Assembly (NCBI GenBank): GCA_964564655.1 | Contig: CAZMBO010000013.1 | Span: 1-31,712, forward strand | Source of the DNA: UBA8687 sp964564655 | GTDB taxonomy: Bacteria; Nitrospinota; Nitrospinia; Nitrospinales; VA-1 | Direction of reading: 5' to 3' | DNA: 31,712 nucleotides | Shown: in pieces, positions 8,069 to 17,528 of the stretch | Numbering within the stretch: the first letter of the stretch is position 1 | Layout: every line of letters begins with the position of its first letter | Notes under the pieces: model-generated | Databases searched by the model: none | The model's input: the letters and a program-made list of their open reading frames with translations, nothing else | Told to the model about the DNA's origin: nothing | Program-made: the position numbers and the translations under genes

Positions 8069-11000
8069 GTGGATAATCTGACACATTTCGATAAGCCAAA
8101 AAACCCCATTTTGTTTGATGCGATCCGGGTTCGCATTGCTTCTCCAGAAAAAATCCGTTCATGGTCTTATGGTGAAGTAAAAAAGCCGGAAACCATTAAC
8201 TACCGTACTTTTAAGCCAGAGCGCGATGGTTTGTTCTGTGCGAAAATTTTTGGTCCCGTTAAAGACTGGGAGTGCACCTGCGGAAAGTATAAACGCATGA
8301 AGCATAAGGGTGTCGTCTGCGAAAAGTGTGGAGTGGAAGTCATTCTTTCAAAAGTTCGACGGGAGCGTCTTGGGCATATAGAGCTTGCAACGCCTGTTGC
8401 TCATATCTGGTATTTCAAGGGACTTCCCAGTCGACTTGGGCATTTACTTGATATTCCTCTCAAAGACCTTGAGAGAATCATTTATTTTGAAAATTATGTT
8501 GTGACTGATCCTGGCGATTCGGATATGGAAGTGGGTCAGATTCTGACCGAAGAAGAATATCGTGAGATGGAGATGGAGTTTCCCGATACCTTTCGTGCGA
8601 TGATTGGTGCTGAAGGAGTGGCAGAACTTCTCAAGCCGATGGACTTGGACGATTTATCTCTGCAATTGAAGGAAGAGATGACTACCACCAAGTCTGTAAT
8701 GAACAAAAGGAAAATTGCCAAGCGTTTGAAGATAGTTGAGGCTTTCAGAAAATCTGGCAATAAACCAGAGTGGATGATTCTGAAGGTTGTTCCTGTGATT
8801 CCGCCTGAATTACGTCCTCTGGTTCCGTTGGATGGTGGGCGGTTTGCAACTTCCGATTTGAATGATCTTTATAGAAGAGTTATCAATAGAAATAATCGAC
8901 TCAAGCGTTTGCAAGAATTGAAAGCTCCGCAAATTATTGTTCGTAACGAAAAAAGAATGTTGCAGGAAGCTGTCTCGGCTCTGTTTGACAATGGTCGTCG
9001 AGGTCGTACTCTTCGTGGTACCAATAAACGACCGTTGAAGTCCTTGAGCGATATGCTCAAAGGTAAGCAGGGTCGGTTCCGCCAGAACTTATTAGGCAAA
9101 CGAGTGGATTACTCGGGTCGATCCGTCATCGTGGTAGGGCCCCACTTAAAATTTCATCAATGTGGATTGCCTAAAAAAATGGCTTTGGAATTGTTTAAGC
9201 CTTTTGTATTTAACCGTCTGGAAGAAAAAGGCTACGCGACAACAATAAAAACTGCGAAGAAAATGGTTGAGCAGGAGCGCTCTGAGGTTTGGGAGGTTCT
9301 TGAGGAAGTGGTTAAAAACCATCCGGTGCTTCTTAATCGCGCGCCCACGCTGCATCGATTGGGTATCCAAGCCTTCGAACCGTTGCTGATAGAAGGAAAA
9401 GCAATTCAAGTTCATCCTATGGTTTGTACGGCTTTTAATGCTGATTTCGATGGTGATCAGATGGCAGTACACGTTCCTCTTTCCATGGAAGCGCGAACTG
9501 AATCTAAGTTGTTGATGATGTCTTCTAACAACGTTTTGTCCCCGGCCAATGGCAGGCCCATCGCTGTTCCAACCCAGGACATTGTTCTGGGTTGCTATTA
9601 CATGACAAAAATCCGGGGAGATGTGAAAGGTGGCGGTAAAGTTTTTTCTGATCCAAAAGAAGTGATTGCGGCGTATGACGCCGGTGAGCTTGACCTTCAG
9701 GCGTTGATTATGGTGCGCATCGATAAGGTTCTTACACAAACCACGACAGGTCGTATTATTCTAGGCGCAATACTCCCTGATGGATTGCCCTTTGAGCTGG
9801 TAAACAGGTTGATGGATAAGAAATCACTTTCCGATCTAATTTTTCAGGCATTCCTGTTGGTGGGTCGAGAGAAGACAGTGACATTGCTAGATGATGTAAA
9901 GCGACTCGGGTTTAAATATGCAACTGAGGCTGGTCTCACAATTTCTATTGATCAAATGCGGATACCAAAAACCAAGGTTAAATTGGTAGATAAGACCAAC
10001 GATGAAGTGCTTAGGGTGCATAAGCAGTATCGCGATGGACTTATAACTAATGGTGAGCGTTACAACAAGGTCATCGATATTTGGGCGCACGTTACGGAAA
10101 AAGTTTCTGAAGAAATGTTTAAGGAACTGGAAAATGAAGATGAGTCTACGGTCAATGGAAAAACGGATAAGGATTTTAATTCGATCTTCATTATGGCTGA
10201 CTCGGGTGCAAGGGGAAGTGCACAGCAGCTAAGGCAATTGGCGGGAATGAGGGGATTAATGGCAAAGCCGTCCGGAGAAATTATTGAAACACCCATTACC
10301 GCAAATTTCCGCGAAGGTCTATCGGTAATTCAGTATTTCATTTCAACTCATGGTGCCCGAAAAGGTCTAGCGGATACCGCGCTCAAAACCGCAAATTCCG
10401 GTTACCTCACGCGTCGTTTGGTTGATGTTGCGCAGGACATGATTGTTCAGGAGGAAGATTGTGGCACATTAAAAGGCATCGATGCTGTTTCTTTGGTTGA
10501 GGCCGGCGAAATTATTCAGCCTCTGGGTGAACGAATTCTGGGGCGAACTGTTCTTGAAGATGTGGTCGATCCTTTCACTGGAAACGTTTTGGCGGAAGCC
10601 GATAGTCTGATCGAGGAAGACACGGTTACCGCTATTGAAAATGCCGGTATTGAAAAAGTTAAAATGCGTTCCTGTCTGACCTGTGAGTCGAAACAGGGTG
10701 TTTGTATTAAGTGTTACGGTCGCAACATGGCAACGCTTAAGTGGGTTGAGGTTGGTGAGCCTGTGGGTGTTATTGCAGCGCAATCTATAGGTGAGCCGGG
10801 CACGCAGCTGACGATGCGAACCTTCCATATTGGTGGAACCGCGAGTCGAGTGGTTGAGCAGACAACTCTAAACACTAAACGTGGGGGAGTCGTTAAGTAT
10901 ATGGGGCTCCGGACCCTGAAAAACCAGGCGGGCGAAATCATTGTAATGAATCGAAATGGAAGCCTTGTGATTCAGGATGAAACCGGTAGAGAAAAAGAGC

Positions 11001-12157
11001 GATTTTCTGTTGTGTATGCTGCAAAGTTGAAAGTTAATGATGGTCAGGAAGTTCAGGAGGGGCAAACGCTGATAGAATGGGATCCTTATACCAATGCCAT
11101 TCTTACTGAGGTTGAGGGTACCATTGCTTTTGGTGATATCGTCGAAGGTGTGACAATGAAAGAAGACTTTGATGAAATTACAGGTTTGTCTACTAAGGTA
11201 ATTATCAGTCACCGTGATGAAAAGAAGCAACCAAGAATTTCTCTAAAAGATATCAATGGTGAAACGGTTCGCCGTTATATTCTTCCTGCAGGAGCAAACA
11301 TAAATGTTAATGAGGGCGATCATGTGAACGCTGGTGATTTGATTGTAAAAATCCCTCGTGAGTCAGCAAAAACAAAAGACATCACGGGCGGTCTGCCAAG
11401 AGTCGCAGAGCTTTTTGAGGCAAGAAAACCGCATGAGCAGGCAACCATCACTGAGATTACTGGTAAGGTTAAATTTGGTGGTTTCGTTAAGGGGATGCGA
11501 AAAGTAATTGTTGAGAGCGAATCGGGGGATGAATGTGAATATCTAATTCCGCGCGGCAAACATATTAATGTTCATGAGGGTGATGAAGTGGTGGCCGGCG
11601 AAGCGTTAATGGATGGTGCTTCCAACCCGCATGATATTCTTCGTGTTCTTGGTGAAGATGAGTTGCGTAAATATCTTGTCAATGAAGTGCAGGAGGTATA
11701 CCGACTTCAAGGTGTTGCTATTAACGATAAGCATATTGAGGTTATCGTTCGGCAAATGTTGCGCCACTTAATCATTGAAGATTCAGGGGATACAGAGTTT
11801 TTGATCGGCGAACAGGTTACTAAAAAAGTATTTAATTCGGCGAATCAGGAAGCAATAAAAAATAAGAAGAAGCCCGCCAAAGGCGCTCCGGTTCTCTTGG
11901 GAATAACCAAGTCTTCTTTGAGCACTGAAAGCTTTATCTCGGCTGCATCGTTTCAGGAGACAACTCGCGTGTTAACAGAGGTGAGTGTCAGTGGTAAGCG
12001 AGATAACTTAGTGGGTTTGAAGGAAAATGTGACAATGGGCCGGTTAATTCCTGCTGGAACAGGGTGCCGGGCTTATAGTGGAATTCGCATTGAAGAACCA
12101 GAAATAGAAAATAGCGGGGAAGAAGAGGAAGAAAAAACTACGGTAGCAGCAGAGTAG
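8069..12157 (+). CDS. rpoC: DNA-directed RNA polymerase beta-prime subunit
   Basis: This is the catalytic beta-prime subunit, 1362 residues. The N-terminal zinc-binding domain has C69, C71, C84 and C87. The active-site Mg motif NADFDGDQM lies at 457-465 with Asp 459, 461 and 463. A second zinc site uses C798, C872, C879 and C882. The trigger loop (LTMRTFHIGGTA) is followed by a long insertion of SI3 type before the conserved C-terminal part, as in Proteobacteria and some other Gram-negative phyla. The C-terminus is a Glu-rich tail. The start is GTG at 8069 with AAAGGAGAGG upstream. Confidence 0.98.
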   Translation: MDNLTHFDKPKNPILFDAIRVRIASPEKIRSWSYGEVKKPETINYRTFKPERDGLFCAKIFGPVKDWECTCGKYKRMKHKGVVCEKCGVEVILSKVRRERLGHIELATPVAHIWYFKGLPSRLGHLLDIPLKDLERIIYFENYVVTDPGDSDMEVGQILTEEEYREMEMEFPDTFRAMIGAEGVAELLKPMDLDDLSLQLKEEMTTTKSVMNKRKIAKRLKIVEAFRKSGNKPEWMILKVVPVIPPELRPLVPLDGGRFATSDLNDLYRRVINRNNRLKRLQELKAPQIIVRNEKRMLQEAVSALFDNGRRGRTLRGTNKRPLKSLSDMLKGKQGRFRQNLLGKRVDYSGRSVIVVGPHLKFHQCGLPKKMALELFKPFVFNRLEEKGYATTIKTAKKMVEQERSEVWEVLEEVVKNHPVLLNRAPTLHRLGIQAFEPLLIEGKAIQVHPMVCTAFNADFDGDQMAVHVPLSMEARTESKLLMMSSNNVLSPANGRPIAVPTQDIVLGCYYMTKIRGDVKGGGKVFSDPKEVIAAYDAGELDLQALIMVRIDKVLTQTTTGRIILGAILPDGLPFELVNRLMDKKSLSDLIFQAFLLVGREKTVTLLDDVKRLGFKYATEAGLTISIDQMRIPKTKVKLVDKTNDEVLRVHKQYRDGLITNGERYNKVIDIWAHVTEKVSEEMFKELENEDESTVNGKTDKDFNSIFIMADSGARGSAQQLRQLAGMRGLMAKPSGEIIETPITANFREGLSVIQYFISTHGARKGLADTALKTANSGYLTRRLVDVAQDMIVQEEDCGTLKGIDAVSLVEAGEIIQPLGERILGRTVLEDVVDPFTGNVLAEADSLIEEDTVTAIENAGIEKVKMRSCLTCESKQGVCIKCYGRNMATLKWVEVGEPVGVIAAQSIGEPGTQLTMRTFHIGGTASRVVEQTTLNTKRGGVVKYMGLRTLKNQAGEIIVMNRNGSLVIQDETGREKERFSVVYAAKLKVNDGQEVQEGQTLIEWDPYTNAILTEVEGTIAFGDIVEGVTMKEDFDEITGLSTKVIISHRDEKKQPRISLKDINGETVRRYILPAGANINVNEGDHVNAGDLIVKIPRESAKTKDITGGLPRVAELFEARKPHEQATITEITGKVKFGGFVKGMRKVIVESESGDECEYLIPRGKHINVHEGDEVVAGEALMDGASNPHDILRVLGEDELRKYLVNEVQEVYRLQGVAINDKHIEVIVRQMLRHLIIEDSGDTEFLIGEQVTKKVFNSANQEAIKNKKKPAKGAPVLLGITKSSLSTESFISAASFQETTRVLTEVSVSGKRDNLVGLKENVTMGRLIPAGTGCRAYSGIRIEEPEIENSGEEEEEKTTVAAE

Positions 12158-12175
12158 GTATTCGCCTTTTTTAGC

Positions 12176-12203
12176 TTGACTCCGAGATTTTCAGTGATAC
12201 AAT
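12176..12203 (+). promoter_or_regulatory. sigma70-type promoter upstream of rpsL (P1)
   Basis: TTGACT at 12176-12181 and TACAAT at 12198-12203 are separated by 16 bases; each hexamer matches the consensus at 5 of 6 positions. It lies just after the rpoC stop in a 187-base gap, the largest gap between + strand genes apart from the tRNA region, and would start the str cluster with a leader of about 130 bases. This is seen by motif only. Confidence 0.6.
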
Positions 12204-12251
12204 TACACCTTTTTCACGCCATACTTTACCTGGATTAACCCTTTGTTTTTA

Positions 12252-12280
12252 TTGACTTCATTGGGTGTGCTCAGTTTTAT
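12252..12280 (+). promoter_or_regulatory. possible second promoter upstream of rpsL (P2)
   Basis: TTGACT at 12252-12257, a 17-base spacer and TTTTAT at 12275-12280 (4 of 6 to consensus) form a weaker sigma70-like pair closer to rpsL. Two promoters in tandem would suit a strongly expressed str operon, but this one could be chance in AT-rich sequence. Confidence 0.3.
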
Positions 12281-12344
12281 ATTTGCTGGGGTAAGCTAAG
12301 TTTTATTTTGCCCACGCGTGTTTTTCATTTTTGGGGACGATTTT

Positions 12345-12719
12345 TTGCCAACAATTAATCAATTAGTGAAATCCGGTAGATCAAAACCGGTGAAAAAAAC
12401 GGACAGTCCGGCGTTGAAAGCTTGTCCTCAAAAACGAGGTGTTTGTGTTAGGGTTTATACGTCAACTCCTAAAAAACCGAATTCAGCACTCCGAAAAGTA
12501 GCTCGTGTGCGATTGACTAATGGGATGGAAGTGACCACCTATATTCCTGGGGTGGGGCATAATTTGCAAGAGCATTCAATTGTAATGATCCGGGGGGGGC
12601 GAGTGAAAGATTTGCCGGGTGTCCGGTATCACGTGGTTCGAGGCAGCCTTGACACTTTAGGTGTGGAGGGTCGAATGCAGAGCCGTTCAAAATATGGGGC
12701 CAAAAGGCCAAAAAAATAG
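12345..12719 (+). CDS. rpsL: 30S ribosomal protein S12
   Basis: S12 sits at the decoding centre. It has 124 residues, starting MPTINQLVKSGR at a TTG codon (12345) preceded by GGGGAC with about 7-base spacing; this matches the family start, whereas an upstream ATG at 12318 would add nine unrelated residues. PKKPNSALRK carries K43 and the segment GRVKDLPG carries K88 and D89, so the classical streptomycin-resistance positions are wild type. It is the first gene of the str cluster, 12 bases before rpsG. Confidence 0.96.
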   Translation: MPTINQLVKSGRSKPVKKTDSPALKACPQKRGVCVRVYTSTPKKPNSALRKVARVRLTNGMEVTTYIPGVGHNLQEHSIVMIRGGRVKDLPGVRYHVVRGSLDTLGVEGRMQSRSKYGAKRPKK

Positions 12720-12731
12720 AACAAGAAAACT

Positions 12732-13202
12732 ATGGCAAGAAGACGAGAAGCTCAAAAGCGGGAAATTACCCCCGATCCAAAATTCAATAACATGCTAGTA
12801 GCTCGGTTTATAAATTGTATTTTGACTAAGGGAAAAAAGGGCCTGGCGGAGACAATTTTTTATAAGGCTCTCGAGAATATTGAAGCTAAAGGAAAAGAAG
12901 AACCGTTGCGGGTGTTTCGCAAGGCAATTGAAAATGCCGCTCCATTGCTGGAAGTGCGGTCTCGCCGAGTGGGTGGTGCGACCTATCAGGTTCCGGTTGA
13001 GGTAAGGGAGAATCGAAGGATGGCCCTCAGCATTCGCTGGGTGATTCAAAATGCAAAGAAGCGATCGGGTCGAACCATGGCCGATAAATTGACGGGGGAA
13101 ATTATGGATGCCTTTAATAATGCAGGCGGAGCAATTAAGAAAAAAGAAGAAGTTCATCGTATGGCAGAAGCGAATAAGGCGTTTGCCCATTACCGATGGT
13201 AA
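12732..13202 (+). CDS. rpsG: 30S ribosomal protein S7
   Basis: S7 nucleates assembly of the 30S head and contacts E-site tRNA. It has 156 residues, the normal length. It begins MARRREAQKREITPDP, and the conserved VGGATYQVPVEV and RWVIQNAKKRSGRTM segments are present. The start is ATG at 12732. It is followed 21 bases later by fusA in the normal str order. Confidence 0.97.
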   Translation: MARRREAQKREITPDPKFNNMLVARFINCILTKGKKGLAETIFYKALENIEAKGKEEPLRVFRKAIENAAPLLEVRSRRVGGATYQVPVEVRENRRMALSIRWVIQNAKKRSGRTMADKLTGEIMDAFNNAGGAIKKKEEVHRMAEANKAFAHYRW

Positions 13203-13223
13203 TAGGAGTTATAGGGTAAGAGA

Positions 13224-15326
13224 ATGAGCGAAAAAACCAAACTTGAAAAGACTCGCAATATAGGGATTATTGCTCATATCGATGCGGGTAAGACGACGAC
13301 AACCGAAAGGGTTCTTTACTACACCGGCAAGAGTCATAAGATTGGCGAAGTGCACGATGGAAACGCCACGATGGATTGGATGGAGCAGGAGCAAGAACGG
13401 GGTATTACTATCACATCGGCGGCGACGACCTGTTCTTGGTTGGGGCATAAGATCAATATCATTGATACGCCTGGACATGTGGATTTTACCGCAGAGGTCG
13501 AGCGGTCGTTGCGTGTTTTAGATGGAGCAGTTGGTGTCTTTGATGCGGTAAGTGGTGTTGAGCCGCAGTCTGAAACGGTTTGGCGTCAGGCTAGTAAGTA
13601 TAATGTGCCACGAATTTGTTTCGTGAATAAGATGGATCGTGCAGGCGCCAACTTCCTGGGTTGTGTTGAGCAGATGAAGGAAAAACTAAATGCTCATCCG
13701 GTGCCAATTCAGCTGCCTTTGGGGGCTGAGGCTGATTTCATTGGTGTGATTGACCTCGTTAATATGAAGGCGAACACTTATTCGGATGCTAAGGATAAAG
13801 GCGAGGTTTATGAGGTGGTAGATATCCCTGGCGAGTATAAAGACCAGGCGGATGAATATCGCGAAAAACTCATCGAAGCGATTTCGGATGTGGATGACAC
13901 CATCATGGAAAAATTTTTGGGTGGTGAAGAGATCTCGGTGGAGGAAATTAATGCCGCATTAAGAGTAGGCACACTTGAATCCCGCTTCACGCCGGTATTG
14001 TGTGGTGCAGCCTTTAAGAATAAGGGGGTGCAGCAACTGCTTGACTCTGTGGTAACCTATCTTCCCTCTCCCCAAGAATTAAAAACCATCACTGGAACAA
14101 ACCCTAATACACAAAGTGAAGAAAGTCGTAAGCTAGATGTGGGAGACCATTTCTCCGCTTTGGCATTCAAAATAATGACCGATCCGTTTGTGGGTCAGTT
14201 GGCGTTTGTGAGGGTTTATTCTGGAGAGCTGACCAGCGGTTCTTATGTTTACAATTCCACAAAAAATGTTAAAGAGCGGGTAGGTCGAATTTTAAGGATG
14301 CACGCTAATAAGCGAGAAGAAGTTGATGTGGTGCGGGCAGGAGATATCGCTGCGGTGATTGGATTAAAAAAGTCCTATACTGGTGACACACTTTGCGATA
14401 AAGACTATCCTATAATTCTCGAGGCTATTCAATTTCCTGAGCCAGTTATTTCTGTGGCAATTGAGCCAAAAACTAAGGCGGAACAGGATAAGCTTTCGGA
14501 TTGTCTCGTCAAGCTTTTGCAGGAAGACCCCACTTTTCAGGTGCGCGTTGATCCCGATACCAACCAAACGGTTATTTCTGGAATGGGCGAGTTGCATCTT
14601 GAGGTTTTGGTGGATCGAATGCGCAGAGAATTCTCCCTAGATGTGGATGTTTCTAAACCGCAGGTTGCTTTTAAGGAGACGATCACCAAAGCGGTTGAGC
14701 ATGAAAACAAATATGTCAAGCAATCTGGTGGCCGGGGTCAGTACGGTCATGTTGTTATCAAGGTCGAGCCGAGAGAGCCGGGAACAGGATTTGAGTTCGT
14801 AAATAAAATTGTTGGCGGTGCAATTCCTAAGGAATTTATTCCGGCGGTGCAAAAGGGGGTTGTGGAGTCAATGGCTAGAGGAATTCTTTGTGGATATCCT
14901 GCAGTTGATATTTCTGTGACGTTGCTTGATGGGTCTTTTCATGATGTGGATTCATCTGAGATGGCGTTTAAGATTTGTGCGTCGATGGCATTCCAAGAAG
15001 CTTGTAAAAAAGGAGCGCCGCAGATGCTGGAGCCGGTAATGGATGTGGAAGTGGTCACCCCTGAGGAGTTCATGGGGGATGTGATCGGTCGGCTCAATTC
15101 CAAGCGCGGCAAGATCAAGGATCTGGCGGATCGTGCCGGCGCAAAAGTAATTAGGGCTGAAGTGCCTTTGTCGGGAATGTTTGGGTATTCCACGGATCTA
15201 CGATCATCGACTCAGGGACGGGCTAGTTACTCTATGGAATTTGCTAAATATGATTCTGTTCCTGTTTCGGTAGCGGAAGAATTGATTGCAAAATCCACCG
15301 GCGCCAGTGAGAAATTAGCAGTTTAA
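13224..15326 (+). CDS. fusA: translation elongation factor G
   Basis: EF-G is the GTPase that drives translocation and, with RRF, ribosome recycling. It has 700 residues. The G domain has AHIDAGKT (17-24), the RGITI switch I segment, DTPGH (81-85) and NKMD (135-138). Domains II to V follow, with GRGQYGHVVI and the C-terminal MFGYSTDLRSSTQGRASYSMEF. There is no sign that this is a second, specialised EF-G. The last codons and stop are part of a 29-bp tandem duplication (15306-15363). Confidence 0.97.
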   Translation: MSEKTKLEKTRNIGIIAHIDAGKTTTTERVLYYTGKSHKIGEVHDGNATMDWMEQEQERGITITSAATTCSWLGHKINIIDTPGHVDFTAEVERSLRVLDGAVGVFDAVSGVEPQSETVWRQASKYNVPRICFVNKMDRAGANFLGCVEQMKEKLNAHPVPIQLPLGAEADFIGVIDLVNMKANTYSDAKDKGEVYEVVDIPGEYKDQADEYREKLIEAISDVDDTIMEKFLGGEEISVEEINAALRVGTLESRFTPVLCGAAFKNKGVQQLLDSVVTYLPSPQELKTITGTNPNTQSEESRKLDVGDHFSALAFKIMTDPFVGQLAFVRVYSGELTSGSYVYNSTKNVKERVGRILRMHANKREEVDVVRAGDIAAVIGLKKSYTGDTLCDKDYPIILEAIQFPEPVISVAIEPKTKAEQDKLSDCLVKLLQEDPTFQVRVDPDTNQTVISGMGELHLEVLVDRMRREFSLDVDVSKPQVAFKETITKAVEHENKYVKQSGGRGQYGHVVIKVEPREPGTGFEFVNKIVGGAIPKEFIPAVQKGVVESMARGILCGYPAVDISVTLLDGSFHDVDSSEMAFKICASMAFQEACKKGAPQMLEPVMDVEVVTPEEFMGDVIGRLNSKRGKIKDLADRAGAKVIRAEVPLSGMFGYSTDLRSSTQGRASYSMEFAKYDSVPVSVAEELIAKSTGASEKLAV

Positions 15327-15363
15327 TAAATACTAGTGAGAAATTAGCAGTTTAATAAATACT
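15306..15363 (+). repeat. perfect 29-bp tandem duplication across the fusA stop codon
   Basis: Bases 15306-15334 and 15335-15363 are identical, directly adjacent copies. The first copy encodes the last six fusA codons, its stop TAA (15324-15326) and 8 bases after it. The second copy is untranslated and fills most of the 55-base gap to tuf. The tuf ribosome-binding site (TTGGAG, about 15367-15372) lies just outside the copy. Confidence 0.95.
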
Positions 15364-15381
15364 ATATTGGAGTGAATCAGC

Positions 15382-16572
15382 ATGGCTAAAGAAAAATTTG
15401 TTCGTGATAAACCTCATTTGAACGTTGGGACCGTGGGTCACGTTGACCATGGTAAAACCACTCTTACCGCTGCGATCACAGAAGTTTTGTCGAAAAAAGG
15501 ATTGGCCGAAACGATTGCTTTCGATCAAATCGATAAAGCGCCTGAGGAAAAGGAGCGCGGTATTACCATTGCTATTGCTCACGTGGAATATAATACCGAG
15601 AACCGTCATTATGCTCATGTAGATTGCCCCGGTCATGCGGATTATGTGAAAAACATGATCACTGGTGCGGCGCAGATGGATGGTGCGGTTTTGGTTATTT
15701 CCGCAAACGATGGCCCAATGCCGCAGACACGAGAGCATATCCTGTTGGCGCGTCAGGTCGGTGTTCCCAAGATCACTGTGTTTATGAATAAGTGTGACAT
15801 GGTTGATGATCCTGAGTTGCTCGATCTGGTTGAGCTGGAAGTTCGTGAGTTGCTTAGTAAATACGAATTTCCAGGTGATGATGTGCCTGTTATCCGTGGT
15901 AGCGCTTTGCAGGCTCTTGAAAATCCAGAAGATGAAGAGAAAACCAAATGCATCTGGGAATTGATGGAAGCTTTGGATACCTATTTCCCAATGCCAGATC
16001 GTCCTGTAGATAAACCTTTCTTGATGCCGATTGAAGATATTTTCAGTATTTCAGGTCGTGGAACTGTTGCAACCGGTCGTGTTGAAACAGGTGTGATTAA
16101 GACGGGTGAGGAAATTGAGATTGTTGGATTTCGAGAGACCACCAAAACCACAGCAACTGGTGTGGAAATGTTCCGAAAGATTTTAGATGAGGGGCGAGCT
16201 GGGGAAAACGTTGGGGTTCTTCTTCGAGGTACCAAGCGAGATGAAATTGAGCGCGGGCAGGTTCTTGCTAAGCCGGGTTCAATCACGCCGCATACTAAAT
16301 TTAAGGCAGAAGTTTATATCCTTACTAAAGAAGAGGGTGGCCGTCATACTCCATTTTTTAATGGCTATCGTCCGCAATTTTATTTCAGAACCACCGATGT
16401 TACCGGTGTTGCAACATTGCCTGCTGGAGTTGAAATGGTTATGCCGGGAGACAATGTGGCTATGGAGATCACTCTCATTACACCTGTTGCTATGGCCAAG
16501 GAGCTTCGATTCGCAATCCGCGAAGGTGGCCGTACAGTGGGAGCCGGGGTTGTTGGTGAGATTATAGAATAA
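15382..16572 (+). CDS. tuf: translation elongation factor Tu
   Basis: EF-Tu delivers aminoacyl-tRNA to the A site. It has 396 residues: G domain with GHVDHGKT (19-26), RGITI, DCPGH (81-85) and NKCD (136-139), then beta-barrel domains II and III. The C-terminus ends AIREGGRTVGAGVVGEIIE. The start is ATG at 15382 after TTGGAG. Its stop overlaps the rpsJ start by one base (TAATG), so rpsJ is likely translated by coupling. It is the only tuf in this window. Confidence 0.97.
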   Translation: MAKEKFVRDKPHLNVGTVGHVDHGKTTLTAAITEVLSKKGLAETIAFDQIDKAPEEKERGITIAIAHVEYNTENRHYAHVDCPGHADYVKNMITGAAQMDGAVLVISANDGPMPQTREHILLARQVGVPKITVFMNKCDMVDDPELLDLVELEVRELLSKYEFPGDDVPVIRGSALQALENPEDEEKTKCIWELMEALDTYFPMPDRPVDKPFLMPIEDIFSISGRGTVATGRVETGVIKTGEEIEIVGFRETTKTTATGVEMFRKILDEGRAGENVGVLLRGTKRDEIERGQVLAKPGSITPHTKFKAEVYILTKEEGGRHTPFFNGYRPQFYFRTTDVTGVATLPAGVEMVMPGDNVAMEITLITPVAMAKELRFAIREGGRTVGAGVVGEIIE

Positions 16573-16880
16573 TGAGCGATCAAAAAATACGGATCAAACT
16601 AAAGGCTTATGACCATAAATTGCTAGACTGGTCGGTTGGGGAGATAGTCGAAACCACCCGACGTACAGGCGCAAAGGTTATAGGTCCTCTTCCATTGCCT
16701 ACGGTCAGGAACAGGTGGACGGTATTGAGATCGCCGCATGTGGATAAGAAATCTCGTGAGCAGTTTGAGATTCGAACTCACAAGCGGATCATGGAAATTC
16801 TTGAGCCCACACCGCAGACTGTGGATGCGTTGATGAAGCTGGACCTTTCCGGCGGAGTAGATATTGAGATCAAGCTTTAA
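16572..16880 (+). CDS. rpsJ: 30S ribosomal protein S10
   Basis: S10 belongs to the 30S head and, as NusE, also works in antitermination. It has 102 residues with the family pattern KIRIKLKAYDHKLLD, PLPTVRNRWTVLRSPHVDKKSREQFE split across the middle, and a C-terminal GGVDIEIKL. It starts within the tuf stop codon with no separate leader, so the L4-controlled S10 leader known from E. coli is absent here. Confidence 0.96.
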   Translation: MSDQKIRIKLKAYDHKLLDWSVGEIVETTRRTGAKVIGPLPLPTVRNRWTVLRSPHVDKKSREQFEIRTHKRIMEILEPTPQTVDALMKLDLSGGVDIEIKL

Positions 16881-16892
16881 AATGGAAATGTG

Positions 16893-17513
16893 ATGAGCGC
16901 GTTATTAGGGAAAAAAGTAGGTATGACTCAGGTCTTCAATGACAAGGGTGATTGTGTTCCGGTCACTGTAGTTCAGGTCGAGCGATGTGTGCCGGTGTTA
17001 AGGCGGACCGTCGAAAAAGATGGTTATAATGCGGTTATGCTGGCTTATGGTGATAGAAAACCAAAGCACACGAATAAACCTCTGAAAGGTTTTTATGGCA
17101 AGCACAAAGTCGAGCCTGCGAAAGTTCTCAAGGAATTTAGAAATCAGGATGTCGATGATGATGCAATAGGTAAGCCCATTAAGGTTGATATTTTCAGTGT
17201 GGGAGATGAGGTTGAGGTCGTGGGTGTGACCAAGGGGCGAGGTTTTTCCGGGGTTTTTAGGCGGTTTAACTATGGTGGGGCACCAGCTTCACATGGTCAC
17301 CACGAAAGTTATCGCGGAACCGGCTCCATTGGAATGCATACTTACCCTGGGCGAGTTCTTAAAGGAATGGGCATGCCGGGTAGAATGGGTGGTAAGGCGA
17401 AGCATCTAAAAAATCTCGAAGTTGTGCAGGTGGATGTAGAGAATAATGTGCTTCTTCTGAAGGGCTCTGTGCCAGGTGCGAATGGCGGATTGCTAAGAAT
17501 TTTTAAATCGTAG
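16893..17513 (+). CDS. rplC: 50S ribosomal protein L3
   Basis: L3 is an early-assembly protein reaching toward the peptidyl transferase centre. It has 206 residues from ATG at 16893, which has GGA six bases upstream; a GTG at 16890 would add one residue. It begins MSALLGKKVGMTQVF and carries the internal loop GTGSIGMHTYPGRVLKGM. The Gln methylated in the E. coli loop is not conserved here. It is the second gene of the S10 cluster, 12 bases after rpsJ. Confidence 0.96.
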   Translation: MSALLGKKVGMTQVFNDKGDCVPVTVVQVERCVPVLRRTVEKDGYNAVMLAYGDRKPKHTNKPLKGFYGKHKVEPAKVLKEFRNQDVDDDAIGKPIKVDIFSVGDEVEVVGVTKGRGFSGVFRRFNYGGAPASHGHHESYRGTGSIGMHTYPGRVLKGMGMPGRMGGKAKHLKNLEVVQVDVENNVLLLKGSVPGANGGLLRIFKS

Positions 17514-17528
17514 GGGTAAAGTTTTTTC

